Assembly: GCA_018857735.1 (NCBI GenBank)
Contig: JABMCL010001071.1
Coordinates: forward strand, 618,501-682,500
Direction of reading: 5' to 3'
DNA length: 64,000 nt
DNA from: Alviniconcha marisindica
Taxonomy: Eukaryota > Mollusca > Gastropoda > Provannidae
Part shown: positions 25,101 to 49,012 of the stretch, one piece after another
Layout of the letters: the number at the start of each line of letters is the position of its first letter
How positions within the stretch are numbered: the first letter of the stretch is position 1
Notes under the pieces: model-generated
Told to the model about the DNA's origin: nothing
The model's input: only the letters and a program-made list of their open reading frames with translations
The model's database searches: none
Position numbers and translations under genes: made by a program

Positions 25101-27181
25101 GGCAGACTCTGGGTTTTCAAAATCAAGGTAAAGGTTTTCACTGTGTTTCAGCTTCTTCTCATTCAGCAACTGTAACATAAATGGACCAGTTAGTTGTACA
25201 ACTACAAGTGTTGTCCCTGGAGTGAAGGGAACTGACCAAGCAGATAGACTGGCCTCACAAGTGGCTTGCTTCTCAGAAGACCTGCAGTGTTGAGAAGCTT
25301 GAGACACTACCTGTGGGCACCAAGCCAAGGACATCACACCATCCATTGCCTGGAGGAGGCGTGGAAAGAGGAAGTGCTAGATGATCTTGCTTGAAAGGAT
25401 GAGATTGAGAGAGGGCCATCATCAGTCAGATGAACATTGGAACTGTTTCAAAGGCAACATTGGGGAAACTTCTGAAAGACAGGGTGCAGCGCACACATAT
25501 GGGCTTTTCTGAGAGAATAGATACCATCCTGAACAGAACTGTATGTAGTCATAGGACAAATGTTCAAAGTGATCCACATTCTTTTCATGCATATCATCAG
25601 CAACTGCAAACTGTCCAATTAGTTAGACAAGTCAAGTGCTCTGTGGGTTTGGGATTCTTTTCACTCAGCAAAAAACGTAGTGTGTGTGCACCTAAAAGGG
25701 GCGAACGGGCATGTCAGATATTGGCCATTAGTAAGAGTAACCCTGATGATGAAATGCACTGTCAATTTTTGTGGATTGTAGTAAATTGCTTCCACAATGA
25801 TCACTGGAAAAAGCATGTGTGTGAGTGTGTGTGTGCATGCCCCACACCCCCTTACTGGCACAGTTTGCTGAAAAAGAGAGCTTATGTGTTATGTGCATGT
25901 GGCAGAAAGATGCCAACAAGACAATAAGGGTGGTGACAAGTGATCACATGCTGGGCCATGCCAGCATATGTAATGGTCAACCCTCCATAAGATGGCCTCT
26001 ACAGTCTGAAATACAGCAATGCACTGGTACAATGGACAAACCAGCATAAGATCTCAAATCTGTGCTTACACCTGTATTTTGATTCTTACTGGGCTGTTCT
26101 GAAATACAGCAATGCACTGGTACAATGGGCAAACCAGTATAAGATCTCAAATCTGTGCTTACGCCTGTATTTTGATTCTTATTGGGCCGTTTCATGTATT
26201 GGTTCGCAACATTTCCATGATCCTCCCAACTCTGACAAGTGACATGGACACCAGGATCTTTGCAGTGACTGAGTGAGCAGCTCAGTCAATGCCCAATGGG
26301 GCATTTACCACTATGCTATTTTTAAAGCATTTTGGGGTTACTTCTCCTGGTTTCAGGCAAGCTTTCCATACCACTTTCCAGCTGACAGTAACTGAGTGTT
26401 GACACATGCAATGGATTTTTGGAAATTGGACTGTGACCACAATAAGTGATTTTATAACTGATATCCTCAAGAACAAGGAATTAGTACAACAGGATACAAG
26501 CAGCAAAATTCAATTAGGTGATCTCCATGTGCGAACATTTAAATTAACTTGAGGCAACCAGGCAAGTACACAGCTGAAGAAGCCAAAGACAAAAAAGAAG
26601 GAAATGGTGGAAAAATCAAAATAACTAAGAAGGGAAAAGATCAAGTTGGGCCACACATATTCATCAACACAAACATTGACAAAAGAGCACAACTGCTTAA
26701 CCCCTGCATTAACCGGTGGAACCCAACTTTCCGCAGTATCAATATCATTGTATCAGTGATACTCAGTCATACTGCGATAGTTGCACGGGCACCTGGACGT
26801 TTTTTGTGTGTAAACTGTACAATTACTAAATTCGAGCCATCGAGGAGCCCGAACGGAAAAGAAAAAAAAGAAAAAGAAAAAAACAATGTAGACCAATATG
26901 TGCACGCAATGAAATATCAACAGTCATGATAAAGAACATAGGAACATTCAATGTTTGAAAACAGAACTATTTAAATGGAAAACTAAACCCTCGAAATGCT
27001 CAGGAGGGAAAAACCACGTGCGCACGTGGTGGGGAGCAAGAGAAATCACACAAAAAATAATGTACATTATAACAGGTCGACACATGAAACATTTCGGACA
27101 CATAAAAACTCCGCGACGTATAATATATATGCAAACCTTAAATACGGCATAGCCTGCCGCAGTTTCAAATAGAACAAGCAT
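7174..27181 (-). CDS. NOP58: NOP58, core box C/D snoRNP protein, 15 exons, complete
   Basis: Exons, in transcript order: 27181-27137, 25169-25093, 23333-23281, 22504-22380, 21752-21616, 16491-16427, 15825-15691, 14297-14152, 12964-12838, 11675-11512, 10626-10492, 9560-9499, 8778-8627, 7941-7852, 7244-7174. All have AG acceptors and GT donors. Phases add up to 1584 bases: 527 residues and TAA at 7176-7174. The human protein is of similar length (529, from memory). NOP58 assembles with NOP56, fibrillarin and 15.5K on box C/D snoRNAs for rRNA 2'-O-methylation and pre-rRNA processing. Visible landmarks are [15 protein letters not shown] (NOP5 N-terminal domain), [20 protein letters not shown] (coiled coil), [35 protein letters not shown] and [20 protein letters not shown] (Nop domain). 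A Lys-rich C-terminal tail with [13 protein letters not shown] and poly-Lys runs follows. The introns host at least 16 snoRNA copies. Confidence 0.97.
8855..8970. mobile_element. Half copy of an inverted-repeat MITE (NOP58 intron 12)
   Basis: It shares GGAGTTAATTAGCACTCAAAA, an ACAAAGACCTGAGTC-type stretch and AACTCTCACCTGGCATG with the full palindromic element at about 53722-53978. Only one arm is present. Confidence 0.55.
9268..9440. repeat. Degenerate tandem repeat of about 65 bases, 3 copies (NOP58 intron 12)
   Basis: Copies are marked by GGACTTATTTCACAGTAAAG, GACTTATTTCACTGTAAAG and GGACCTATTTTGCGGTAAAA. No box motifs were found, so it is not counted as a snoRNA. Confidence 0.55.
9669..9744 (-). 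ncRNA. Box C/D snoRNA, family E copy 1 (NOP58 intron 11)
   Basis: Read on minus: 5' stem GGTTGCC (9744-9738), box C AATGATGA, D' CTGA (9716-9713), C' TGATGT (9708-9703), box D CTGA (9679-9676), 3' stem GGCAATC. The terminal stem has seven pairs including one G-U. The D guide TTCGTCACTACCT is complementary to the conserved 18S stretch AGGUAGUGACGAA. The fifth base above box D pairs with the A of GGUA, which I believe corresponds to human 18S Am484. This is the best-formed snoRNA in the window. Confidence 0.85.
11356..11433 (-). ncRNA. Box C/D snoRNA, family E copy 2 (NOP58 intron 10)
   Basis: It has the same D guide, TTCGTCACTACCT, in front of box D CTGA (11365-11362). C' TGATGT and D' CTGA (11404-11401) are kept. 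Box C is AATGAAGA, a one-base departure from the consensus. The terminal stem is shorter (AGCC with GGCT plus one outer pair). It targets the same 18S site as copy 1. The weaker box C may mean lower activity. Confidence 0.75.
11863..11947 (-). ncRNA. Box C/D snoRNA, family A copy 1 (NOP58 intron 9)
   Basis: The 8-bp terminal stem is GGAATCTC with GAGATTCC. Box C is AATGATTA, D' is CTGA (11912-11909), C' is GTGAAGA and box D is the variant ATGA (11874-11871). The D guide TGATAAGGCAGAC complements 18S GUCUGCCUUAUCA as I remember it for invertebrates. The D' guide ends AACACCAGCT; I could not assign its target. Confidence 0.7.
12674..12757 (-). ncRNA. Box C/D snoRNA, family A copy 2 (NOP58 intron 9)
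   Basis: Stem GGAATCTC with GAGATTCC, box C AGTGATTA, D' CTGA (12722-12719), C' GTGAGGA, box D ATGA (12685-12682). Both guide segments are the same as in copy 1 of the family. This is the second snoRNA in the same 1.2-kb intron. Confidence 0.7.
13925..13998. repeat. Short tandem duplication in NOP58 intron 8
   Basis: Two copies of a stretch containing TTGCACCATTGTAACTGTCATGG-like sequence (about 36 bases each), with a few differences. There are no box C or D motifs. Confidence 0.6.
14860..14928 (-). ncRNA. Box C/D snoRNA, singleton family G (NOP58 intron 7)
   Basis: It has a perfect 7-bp terminal stem, GACAAGA with TCTTGTC. Box C is ATGATGA, an internal CTGA serves as D', and box D is CTGA (14870-14867). 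The stem and boxes resemble family C, but the guide segments differ. The D guide contains GTTTATGGT, complementary to nine bases of a conserved 18S stretch (ACCAUAAAC), with a mismatch near the box. The target is therefore unproven. Confidence 0.65.
16134..16215 (-). ncRNA. Box C/D snoRNA, family A copy 3 (NOP58 intron 6)
   Basis: Stem GGAATCTT with GAGATTCC (one G-U pair), box C GATGATTA, D' CTGA, C' GTGAGGA, box D ATGA. Guides match the other two family A copies. It lies next to a short (TG)n run. Confidence 0.7.
16584..16651 (-). ncRNA. Box C/D snoRNA, family C copy 1 (NOP58 intron 5)
   Basis: Box C AATGATGA, D' CTGA after guide TGTGTCTGGACCT, C' TGAGGA, box D CTGA (16591-16588). There is a 4-bp stem, GTGA with TCAC. 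The D' guide complements 18S AGGUCCAGACA. The fifth base pairs with a C that I align with human 18S C1272, the site served by SNORD66 in vertebrates. Confidence 0.75.
17429..17500 (-). ncRNA. Box C/D snoRNA, family C copy 2 (NOP58 intron 5)
   Basis: Seven-pair stem GATAAGA with TCTTGTC, box C ATGATGA, D' CTGA after TGTCTGGACCT, C' TGAGGA, box D CTGA (17439-17436). It is the left member of a tandem duplication that also copied the flanking intron. Confidence 0.8.
18000..18071 (-). ncRNA. Box C/D snoRNA, family C copy 3 (NOP58 intron 5)
   Basis: Nearly identical to copy 2 in all boxes and in the TGTGTCTGGACCT guide. The terminal stem has one mismatch (TCCTGTC in place of TCTTGTC). It is the right member of the tandem duplication. 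Confidence 0.8.
18800..18890 (+). mobile_element. Degenerate SINE tail (NOP58 intron 5)
   Basis: Contains AGAGCTGTGTAAAGGAGGTG and TTTGTGGACTTCAAGCAACA, a diverged match to the SINE tail at 1557-1660. Confidence 0.4.
18902..18981 (-). ncRNA. Box C/D snoRNA, family B copy 1 (NOP58 intron 5)
   Basis: Stem GGAAACTC with GAGTTTCC, box C ATGATTA, D' CTGA (18947-18944), C' GTGAGGA, box D ATGA (18913-18910). The D' guide AAAAGTAGTGGT complements a conserved 28S stretch, ACCACUACUUUU. The D guide half is shared with family A, apart from one base. Confidence 0.75.
19717..19800 (-). ncRNA. Box C/D snoRNA, family B copy 2 (NOP58 intron 5)
   Basis: Stem GGGAACTC with GAGTTTCC (one G-U), box C GATGATTA, D' CTGA after AAGTAGTGGT, C' GTGAGGA, box D ATGA (19728-19725). 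Its loop is slightly longer than that of copy 1. Confidence 0.75.
20631..20700 (-). ncRNA. Box C/D snoRNA, family C copy 4 (NOP58 intron 5)
   Basis: Stem AACAAG with CTTGTT (six pairs, one unpaired base), box C AATGATGA, box D CTGA (20640-20637). The D' guide keeps TGTGTCTGGACC, but D' itself is degraded (CCGA). The 18S-directed half may therefore be weakened in this copy. Confidence 0.7.
21470..21550 (-). ncRNA. Box C/D snoRNA, family B copy 3 (NOP58 intron 5)
   Basis: Stem GGAAGCTC with GAGCTTCC. Compared with copy 1, one A-T pair has become G-C on both sides, a compensatory change. Box C AATGATTA, D' CTGA after AAAGTAGTGGT, box D ATGA (21481-21478). It ends only about 66 bases downstream of the 5' splice site of this intron on the minus strand (exon edge at 21616). 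Confidence 0.78.
22724..22802 (-). ncRNA. Box C/D snoRNA, family F copy 1 (NOP58 intron 3)
   Basis: Stem GTCAC with GTGAT, box C AATGATGT, C' CTGATGA, box D CTGA (22732-22729). A long conserved arm contains AATCCCAGCTCGCTTCGA. No canonical D' is present; a TCGA could substitute. The CCCAGCTCGC part complements 28S G(U/C)GAGCUGGG in the peptidyl-transferase region. Confidence 0.7.
23554..23632 (-). ncRNA. Box C/D snoRNA, family F copy 2 (NOP58 intron 2)
   Basis: Perfect 5-bp stem GTCAC with GTGAC, box C GATGATGT, C' CTGATGA, box D CTGA (23562-23559). The CCCAGCTCGCTTCGAGTTTC arm is identical to copy 1. The sequence between C' and D differs. Confidence 0.75.
24783..24859 (-). ncRNA. Box C/D snoRNA, family F copy 3 (NOP58 intron 2)
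   Basis: Box C AGTGATGT, C' CTGATGA, box D CTGA (24790-24787), 4-bp stem TCAC with GTGA. The CCCAGCTCGCTTCGA arm is conserved. It is the second family F copy in intron 2. Confidence 0.68.
24982..25062. repeat. 29-bp tandem repeat, about 2.8 copies (NOP58 intron 2)
   Basis: Unit begins GCTTAATAAATCCACATGGC and continues TCCACTAG; starts at 24983, 25012 and 25041. It lies directly downstream of exon 2 on the transcribed strand. No function seen. Confidence 0.85.
26006..26191. repeat. 93-bp tandem duplication (NOP58 intron 1)
   Basis: Two copies begin CTGAAATACAGCAATGCACT at 26006 and 26099 and differ at only a few positions. No box C/D signature is present. Confidence 0.85.
27013..27030. promoter_or_regulatory. 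Perfect 18-bp palindrome with two CACGTG E-boxes at the start of NOP58 intron 1
   Basis: ACCACGTGCGCACGTGGT is its own reverse complement and contains two canonical E-boxes separated by four bases. It lies about 107 bases inside intron 1. CACGTG is the high-affinity MYC/MAX (and USF/MITF) site. First-intron E-boxes in nucleolar protein genes are known MYC targets in vertebrates. Regulation here is inference. Confidence 0.6.
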
Positions 27182-27212
27182 TTTTTGTAATGAATTCGTC
27201 TCCCCTCAGCAT
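27165..27212 (-). other. Possible overlapping upstream ORF in the NOP58 leader
   Basis: An upstream ATG (27212-27210) opens a 15-codon frame out of phase with NOP58 and terminates at a TGA inside the first coding exon. Its context is weak (C at -3). It matters only if transcription starts above 27212, which is unknown. Confidence 0.3.
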
Positions 27213-27253
27213 GGGACGGACGGCCTTCTCGAGTGCTACTAATGCGCGCTAAT

Positions 27254-27266
27254 GTGCGCATGCGTG
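27254..27266. promoter_or_regulatory. NRF1-like GC-rich palindrome in the presumed NOP58 core promoter
   Basis: GTGCGCATGCGTG, about 75 bases upstream of the start codon, closely resembles the NRF1 consensus (GCGCATGCGC core). NRF1 sites are common in promoters of housekeeping genes. No TATA box was seen. Confidence 0.4.
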
Positions 27267-27422
27267 ATGTTAAATAAAAAGTGTATCAGTATTTAATAAA
27301 CTACAATATGTTCCACAAGATATGTAATAAAATTGAAAATTAAAAATGCGTCGTTTTAACATACATGTTTTTGTAAGGAGAAAGCCGTAAAACGATTTTT
27401 GGGAAAAGATGTCTCGATTTGA

Positions 27423-27428
27423 CACGTG
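27423..27428. promoter_or_regulatory. Upstream CACGTG E-box
   Basis: A third canonical E-box within about 420 bases, located about 240 bases above the NOP58 start codon. Supports the E-box theme of this promoter; function not shown. Confidence 0.35.
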
Positions 27429-28295
27429 TTTTGGTTCTGCCAAGTTTTTAAACAATTCTCGTGAATTAACAAGGATTCTCGTGGGAACTGGCAGAAACAC
27501 CAAACTTCCTGTCCAATTATTTTGGCTTCTGCTACACCGTGTCTGATGGTCACAGTGCATCAGGTTTGATTACATTGCCTCCTTCTGTTTTTGTGGATCT
27601 GTTTTAATGCTTTAAGTTTTATTCTGGTATCCTGTTTGCCATTCTTTATCAGGAAATCGCATTTCACTAGTCTGATTTTCTCGTGTACTGAATTTTTAAA
27701 ATCATAAATAACCTCTTCCAATCCACATCCGCACTGACTCATTGATTCATGCTGGCGATGGCTGCCGTCGGCTTAGCTGGGAGCACTTATGAAGGGGAAA
27801 TTGACAGTCTTTTTGTTGAAGCAACAGACAGAGGTTGTTACCGAAGCATGCAGACATGCAGTTAGGATCCTTACAAGCGCTGTGGGTCTTATTCTGTTTC
27901 ACATTGCGTAAAGGAAGCACCCCAACCCTCACCCTTAGCATCTCGAGAGTGTCAGTCCATCCACGTCTGAAAGTGAAACGTCGTTGTCGTTGTTGTTTTA
28001 GTTTGTTGATCTTTTCTTATGTCCTTATGTATTAAGTCACACAATGGTTTGCACCCCCTACTTTATGACAGTTTGTGTGCAGCCATACTTTTGAATCGTG
28101 GCAAGCGTGTGATGAACCACACAGTGTTTGCCACCTATTTAGCATTTGACCGGATGTTTACATGGTCAGGTCAATTAAAAAACACATGTTGTTTTGATGT
28201 TACCGTACCAGAGCTCCCCATTTTTCGTGATTCTAGGTGGTAACTCACTCCTACCATGCAATTTAGAGAGACCTGTATTTTCATCCACTCAAAGA

Positions 28296-28297
<2 letters not shown>

Positions 28298-28339
<42 letters not shown>

Positions 28340-28376
28340 TTTGGGGAGGGGAGCAAACAACAACACAAACACACAT

Positions 28377-28441
<65 letters not shown>
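28298..28441. repeat. Adjacent (TG)n and (CA)n microsatellites
   Basis: A (TG)n run of about 39 bases (28298-28336), then about 70 bases of (CA)n ending at 28441, separated by a short unique stretch. Opposed TG and CA runs on one strand can fold into a large hairpin. Confidence 0.95.
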
Positions 28442-28445
<4 letters not shown>

Positions 28446-29721
28446 CAAGACAAGCATTGCAATTTGACCAATTTTGGCAGTGTGGGTGCAGGTGTATGAG
28501 GGCTCCCAACTGTGTGGTTGTGTGTGTGTTTGAGAGAAGGAGTACTTTAAAGTTTAATGTTAATGAGACTTTGACCTTTAGATTTGGAATCAGGGAGATC
28601 CTGCAATGGTAAATTTATGCAAAGGCCAGTTTCACCTGCCATCTGCTGTATAGCATCTGTCACTGTCAGAGACAGTGCAGATAGTTTTATCAGAAGAGAA
28701 CAAAGCTACCATGCATACGCACATAAATTTCATTGGGCCACTAACACTCCTCTGAGTGAGCCTGGCCCAGTATTAGCATAATTATGTAGAAGAAGAAAAG
28801 GGAAAAAAGACTGTGCCAAGCTGGGAGTAAAGTTCTGTTAGTATTACAGGTAGATAACTCAGCTTTTTTCAGAGATGTCTGCACATTGTGGGGCTTGAAC
28901 TGTTGTCACATGGTGTCTAATCAGTTTCAAGTTTTCGACATTATGCACATTGCATTGTTGGTAAAAAATAAAAAGGGCCTTTCCCAATTTGAAAACAGAC
29001 ACAGACTAAAAGCTATCACTGTGGCTATTTGACAACTCGTGCATGTAGAAGGAAAGCTGAACTTATGGACTCTTTCGCAAATCAGGATTAGAGGCTATTC
29101 TTCTTTAACTTTATTTGCACATCATCATGTGTATAGGCCCTGATCACAGTTGCCAAGATAGAAACCAAAGAAGGGATGTGGTTCATGGCAAATAACCCAG
29201 TGAAGATTTGGACATGGATAGCTCACTGTTTTCATGTTAAGAACCAAGTGACTGAAGACACCAATTGGGAAATAGCACATCACCAAATCGGTGAAACTGT
29301 AGTAAGAACAGTCTTTTTGGGTTTATTTACACTTCACTGTGAATGGAAATGTTTCAGACAAAAATTATAAATGTTAAGAGAGGTGGCCTCTCAGTCTCAC
29401 TCTCAGTGACTGAGTCTCACTTTCAGTCTGTCAGAGTTGTCTATCAAGTTTCATTGGGGCTTCCACTATGATTTCATTTTCAGACAGCTTACATTTGATC
29501 TTACACTAGTTACAGAGGATACACTTCTTACATATTTTGACTACTTTATGTTATCATTTGATTCATGATCACGATGTATGGATGGGGAAAAAAGTTGATC
29601 AATTTTTTTCTTTTTTTCTTTGGACAGTTCAGAAGATGGTGAAACATGCATGATCAGATCTAGTGTTGCTGAAACTGAGATTCACACATAATTACAATGA
29701 AAACAGACTGAGCTAGATAGC

Positions 29722-29829
29722 ATGAATCAGACCTGCTGGTTGTTGCACTGGAAATGCAAGCACCACAACGCAAAGACAGGTACTGAATAACAGCGCTGGC
29801 TACTGCCATGCATTTTGTGAAAGAGTGAC
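29722..29829 (+). promoter_or_regulatory. Two upstream ORFs in the SOCS-like leader
   Basis: After an in-frame stop at 29714-29716, ATG at 29722 opens 22 codons (stop TAA at 29788-29790). ATG at 29808 opens 6 codons (stop TGA at 29826-29828). Both precede the main start at 29843. A pyrimidine-rich tract and AG at 29626-29627 look like the acceptor that begins this exon, so both uORFs would be in the mRNA. Confidence 0.4.
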
Positions 29830-29842
29830 GTTACAGAGATCA

Positions 29843-44776
<14,934 letters not shown>

Positions 44777-44968
44777 TTGGGGAAAAGCAGTGTTTGGGCA
44801 AGGCCACATTCTTGTCGTGCGGATTGTCATGTTCGTGGTGAGCAGCACAGGTAAAATTGTTTCAGAAGTTATTTTAATGCCTCTGACTCCGTTTGTAAGG
44901 CTGGTCTGTCTTGTGGGCTGAAAGTGATTTATTCGACGCAAACTAAAGCAGGGATTGTTTTGTTGAGG

Positions 44969-44974
44969 AATAAA
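44969..44974 (+). terminator. First AATAAA downstream of the SOCS-like stop
   Basis: AATAAA about 190 bases after the stop codon. Others at 45351-45356 and 45854-45859 would give longer 3' UTRs containing the CT arrays. Which one is used cannot be told from sequence. Confidence 0.4.
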
Positions 44975-45266
44975 CAAAATGCACGTCGGCTACTGGTAAG
45001 CTGGAACTGTGACTGAACAGCTGCGTGAGCTGAGAGCTAGTGGTAGTGTGTTGTTTCTCTATGAGTGGTTTGATGCATGCTAAAATTCATCATGAGTTGA
45101 CAGCACTGTAGATCAGTTCATGTAATTAATTTCTTATGTATAATTTATTATTGTACATTGATGTGTTGTAACCTATGCATGTGCTGTGGTACAAAAAGTT
45201 GTACTGTCATTAATCTCTGCTGTGGATAGATATCATCTCTCTTTGTATTTATGATGGAGAAAAAAA

Positions 45267-45338
<72 letters not shown>

Positions 45339-45364
45339 TTATCCCTGTGTAATAAAGTATTATC

Positions 45365-45457
<93 letters not shown>

Positions 45458-45476
45458 CCTCTCTTGCGCATGTATA

Positions 45477-45553
<77 letters not shown>
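45267..45553. repeat. Three successive (CT)n arrays
   Basis: Runs at about 45267-45338, 45367-45452 and 45480-45553, separated by short unique spacers. One spacer holds an AATAAA. Polypurine/polypyrimidine mirror sequence of this length can form triplex DNA. Confidence 0.95.
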
Positions 45554-45555
<2 letters not shown>

Positions 45556-48500
45556 CAGAAGATTTAAGGGGCAAGTACTTTTTTTTAATTATAGTATTAA
45601 ATAATGAATGTTTGGAGGCCAAACAATGAGTTGATGAAAGGAATATAATGTGAAAAATCATATATATATATCTTAAATAATTTATGTTATACTGCATTGT
45701 TATTTAAACATGTTTGTTGACCTTGGTTGGGTTTTACTCAAATCGTTTTTAAAACCTTTCTTTTGTTTTATGCAGTGTATTGCTTGAAGAAAAGATCATG
45801 ATGTGAAATTGTAAAACTCTAAATGTGGTGATCATGCAGTCCCATCTTGACCTAATAAAATCATTATTATAATACAGACATCAGATTCAGAAATATCAGT
45901 TTTGACAAAAATTCGCAAATCTGTTGCCAATATAAAATATTATATAAAATCTGCCCAACAGAGTACTCAAAAAGTCAGATACAATTTTGCATATTTTTCC
46001 ATTCTCGGGAATAACCTCAATCGACAGAATTCCATTTTTTCACGGAAAAGTCTGATGTCTGAAAGCAGAGTACAGGATTTGCAGATGTCATCTGTATTAC
46101 CATGTATCATGGTAGAAGCAGTTTTGCTTTGCTTTTTTTGCATGATGTACATTTCATAAAAATCTGGTACACATTGTGCTGCAATTATTTTTCTTCTGTT
46201 GTTTCAACATATCTTTCTGGATACTACGGTTATTCACTGAACAGAAGTTTTCTGTTATGTATGTGTACAAGTTAACAATGATGCTCACAAAATTTACATT
46301 TGGTGGGTTTTGACTTGGGGAAAATATGAAGTTATTTTGCTAATGTGTTGAAGATGATGTCAGATCTGTGTCATGGTGCTTTTATGGTGGTTTGATTTGT
46401 GTGTTTATGTGTTTCAAAGATGATTTGTGTGTTTCGAAGTTGCTTGTGATGAGAACAAAGTAACATTACTGTGGCATTAAACCGAAGGCTGCTGACATGC
46501 TGCATTTGCTTGCTCTATAACTGAGATTGGGACTTGCTTTTAAGCGTGTAAATAGCCCATTACTAGACAGCGTGATCATTCCTTAAGATCTTCTTCACTA
46601 TGTAGAACTCCAAGTATTGTAGAATCCGTGATAAAGCAAACTATCAAGGCATTGTGGCCTATCATATCACACGGTCTTCATTTGTTTTCAGTTGATGTTG
46701 TTCTTTGTACACTATTCTGAGTGTCTGCACTGCCTCCCTTTGGATTTACAGGCATTGGAATCTGAGCATTGCTACTACACTTACTTCACAAGCATGTGAC
46801 AGATCTCTAAACCTCTTGCTTTCATGCTTCGTCACGTTCATAGTCCAGTTGCTCAGAGAAAGGGGTTTTTCTTTTCTCTTTTCAATTTTAATTCATTGAT
46901 ATATATATTTACTCATGATTTATTTTTAGATTTGAGTTTGCCATACCAATTTTGTTTCTACCTGTGCAAAAAGATCTTGTTGCTTTTCTGACGGAAAGGC
47001 AACAGTGACAGAGTGGAGTTGCCCAACCTACCAATTAATTAATTACATTCAGCAGAACAGTGCCGCTCCTCTAGGTCCAGTTTGGCTTCTGCTTTGCCCT
47101 GTCAGCCCAAGTCATTTGTGGCAGCTGGTCAAAAAACACACATCCCATTCGGTCAGATGTGACCAGCTACATCTGCTTAACTTGACCACACTGCAGAGGG
47201 GTGGAGGAAATCTCTTCACACACAAGGCATGTTGTGGTCGAGTGTTCCATTCCCCAATCATATTAAATCAAACTGGAACTTCACCCAACCTGGTGCTTTG
47301 TCAAGCAACCTGAATTTCTCATGAGAGAAATTCTGAATGAGACAGAAAGATGTGTTTTCTTTTTTTGTTTAAAAATATAGATGTTTTGTTGGTTTGTCTG
47401 TCTCCCCCCCTCCCCACCAGCCAAAGATATTTTTTGGATTAAGAAACGTGCAAGTAAAACAAGAACACCTGCAGTCTTTGTGTTGGGTTTTGACCTGGGC
47501 ATGTACTCTTGTTGAGGTCTCAGCCAGTGCGTTGCCAGAGGTAAGAACAGGACTTGAGGTGAATGGTTTCTGTTTGGTCTGTCCTTGAATATCTTCCCCT
47601 CTGCCACCCATGTGCTCTGGGAATTTTGGAGTTGAAATCTGAGACTTTGTGCAATGTATCTTTTACTGTTATTTTGGTTGGCCATTTTGTTTAAGTTTTC
47701 TGGTGTGTCATTGATGATTGCAAATGGTTTATAATTGGCCATTGTTTTTTAAACTATGCTCTTGATGAAACTACTCTGAACTTTTGTATGGAAACTTTAT
47801 GGAGGATTGTGAAAGGTCATGTTTGTCCACCAGATATTGCTAATTGCTGATCAGGCTACATATGTGTTTGTGCGCCATGCTAATGTGGATTTCTTGGCTT
47901 TTCACTGACAAATTTTCCAAAGCACATCGAATCTGCATATATTTGTTTTTTAATTGAAAACAATATTTTGAGTGTACAGTTTTGTTGTGCATTGATGTTG
48001 TCAGTGTGTTTGTTGTTTGTTCAATTGCTGTGGGGTTTTGTTTTTGTTGTGTGTTTGTGACTGCATGTACCTGTGGGGGGGGGGGGGGACTTGGAGCACT
48101 TACAACATACAATCCAGAACAAGGTGAATTGAAACATTTTTCATATGTAGTAAATTTGGAACAAGATTTTCTTTTTTCTCTCTGCTTGCATGCAGTGTCA
48201 TCTGTTGTTTGGACAGCTGCACCCTCTTTGTGTAGTTGTAGTTTAAGCCATACACTTAATACAGTTGATGGAACATGTGTTCTTGAAAGCAGTAAATGAT
48301 TTTCAAGGTCACATGATGTGAATTTAGTCTCCATGAATGTGCATGCATATGGAGTATGACAAGCATGGAACAGTCTAATTTATTCACCTTATGTTGGTGG
48401 AATGGTGAATCTTTTTTTATTGGTTTGTTTTTTTGTTTGTTTTTGACAATCTCTTACAGTCTTAGCATAAGACTTAACCTTTTCTCTGTCTGCAGACCTC

Positions 48501-49012
48501 ATTTTTAGCACTAGCAACAAAATCCTCTTTCATATTATTAAAGACAGCTAGATACCAAGATAGCAGTCTTTAATGGCCTACTAAAAAAATATTTAAAAAA
48601 CAAAAAAACAAAAAAACAAAGGAAGGGAGGACAGATTTCAGTTACTTGCCTTGGATGAAGTAGGCATTTATGTTCGACTGTATTGCTGGCAACAGCAGGA
48701 ACATGACATGGACCACAGCACTGTCAAAAAACACACACCCAAAACCCCCATAATTTATATGTCATTTCCTTCCTTTTTAGATTTCTTTTTCACTCAAAGA
48801 CACCACAAACATGCCCACTTCATGCTTTCAGTCAGACATTAGCAAAGACTCTTTTTTTTTCACTCAAAGCAAAGACACCACGAACATGCCCTGTTCATGC
48901 CCTTAGTCTTTGCAGTGAGCCACTCATTGAGGGCAGTAACTCTGTGCCTGTCCTCCCATTTAGATGTGGATTGTGCTCTCTAGGAATATCTTTCAATTTG
49001 TCCAAGAACCTG

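Larger units (their letters stand above)
27213..29627. other. Divergent intergenic region between NOP58 and the SOCS-like gene
   Basis: It contains the NOP58 promoter at its left end and presumably the SOCS-like promoter and any untranslated first exon, which could not be placed. It also holds (TG)n and (CA)n runs at 28298-28441. The long reading frames over those runs are repeat artefacts. Confidence 0.5.

Noticed and set aside
25430..25927. 165-codon frame inside NOP58 intron 1
   Set aside because: No family resemblance, no splice context on plus, lies antisense in an intron; composition not coding-like.
28171..28612. Reading frames of 100-118 codons on both strands
   Set aside because: They are translations of (TG)n and (CA)n repeats (Cys-Val and His-Thr runs), with no unique coding sequence. 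The same applies to frames at 33891-34255, 40678-41187, 41398-41939, 42428-42811, 45148-45697 and 61774-62331.
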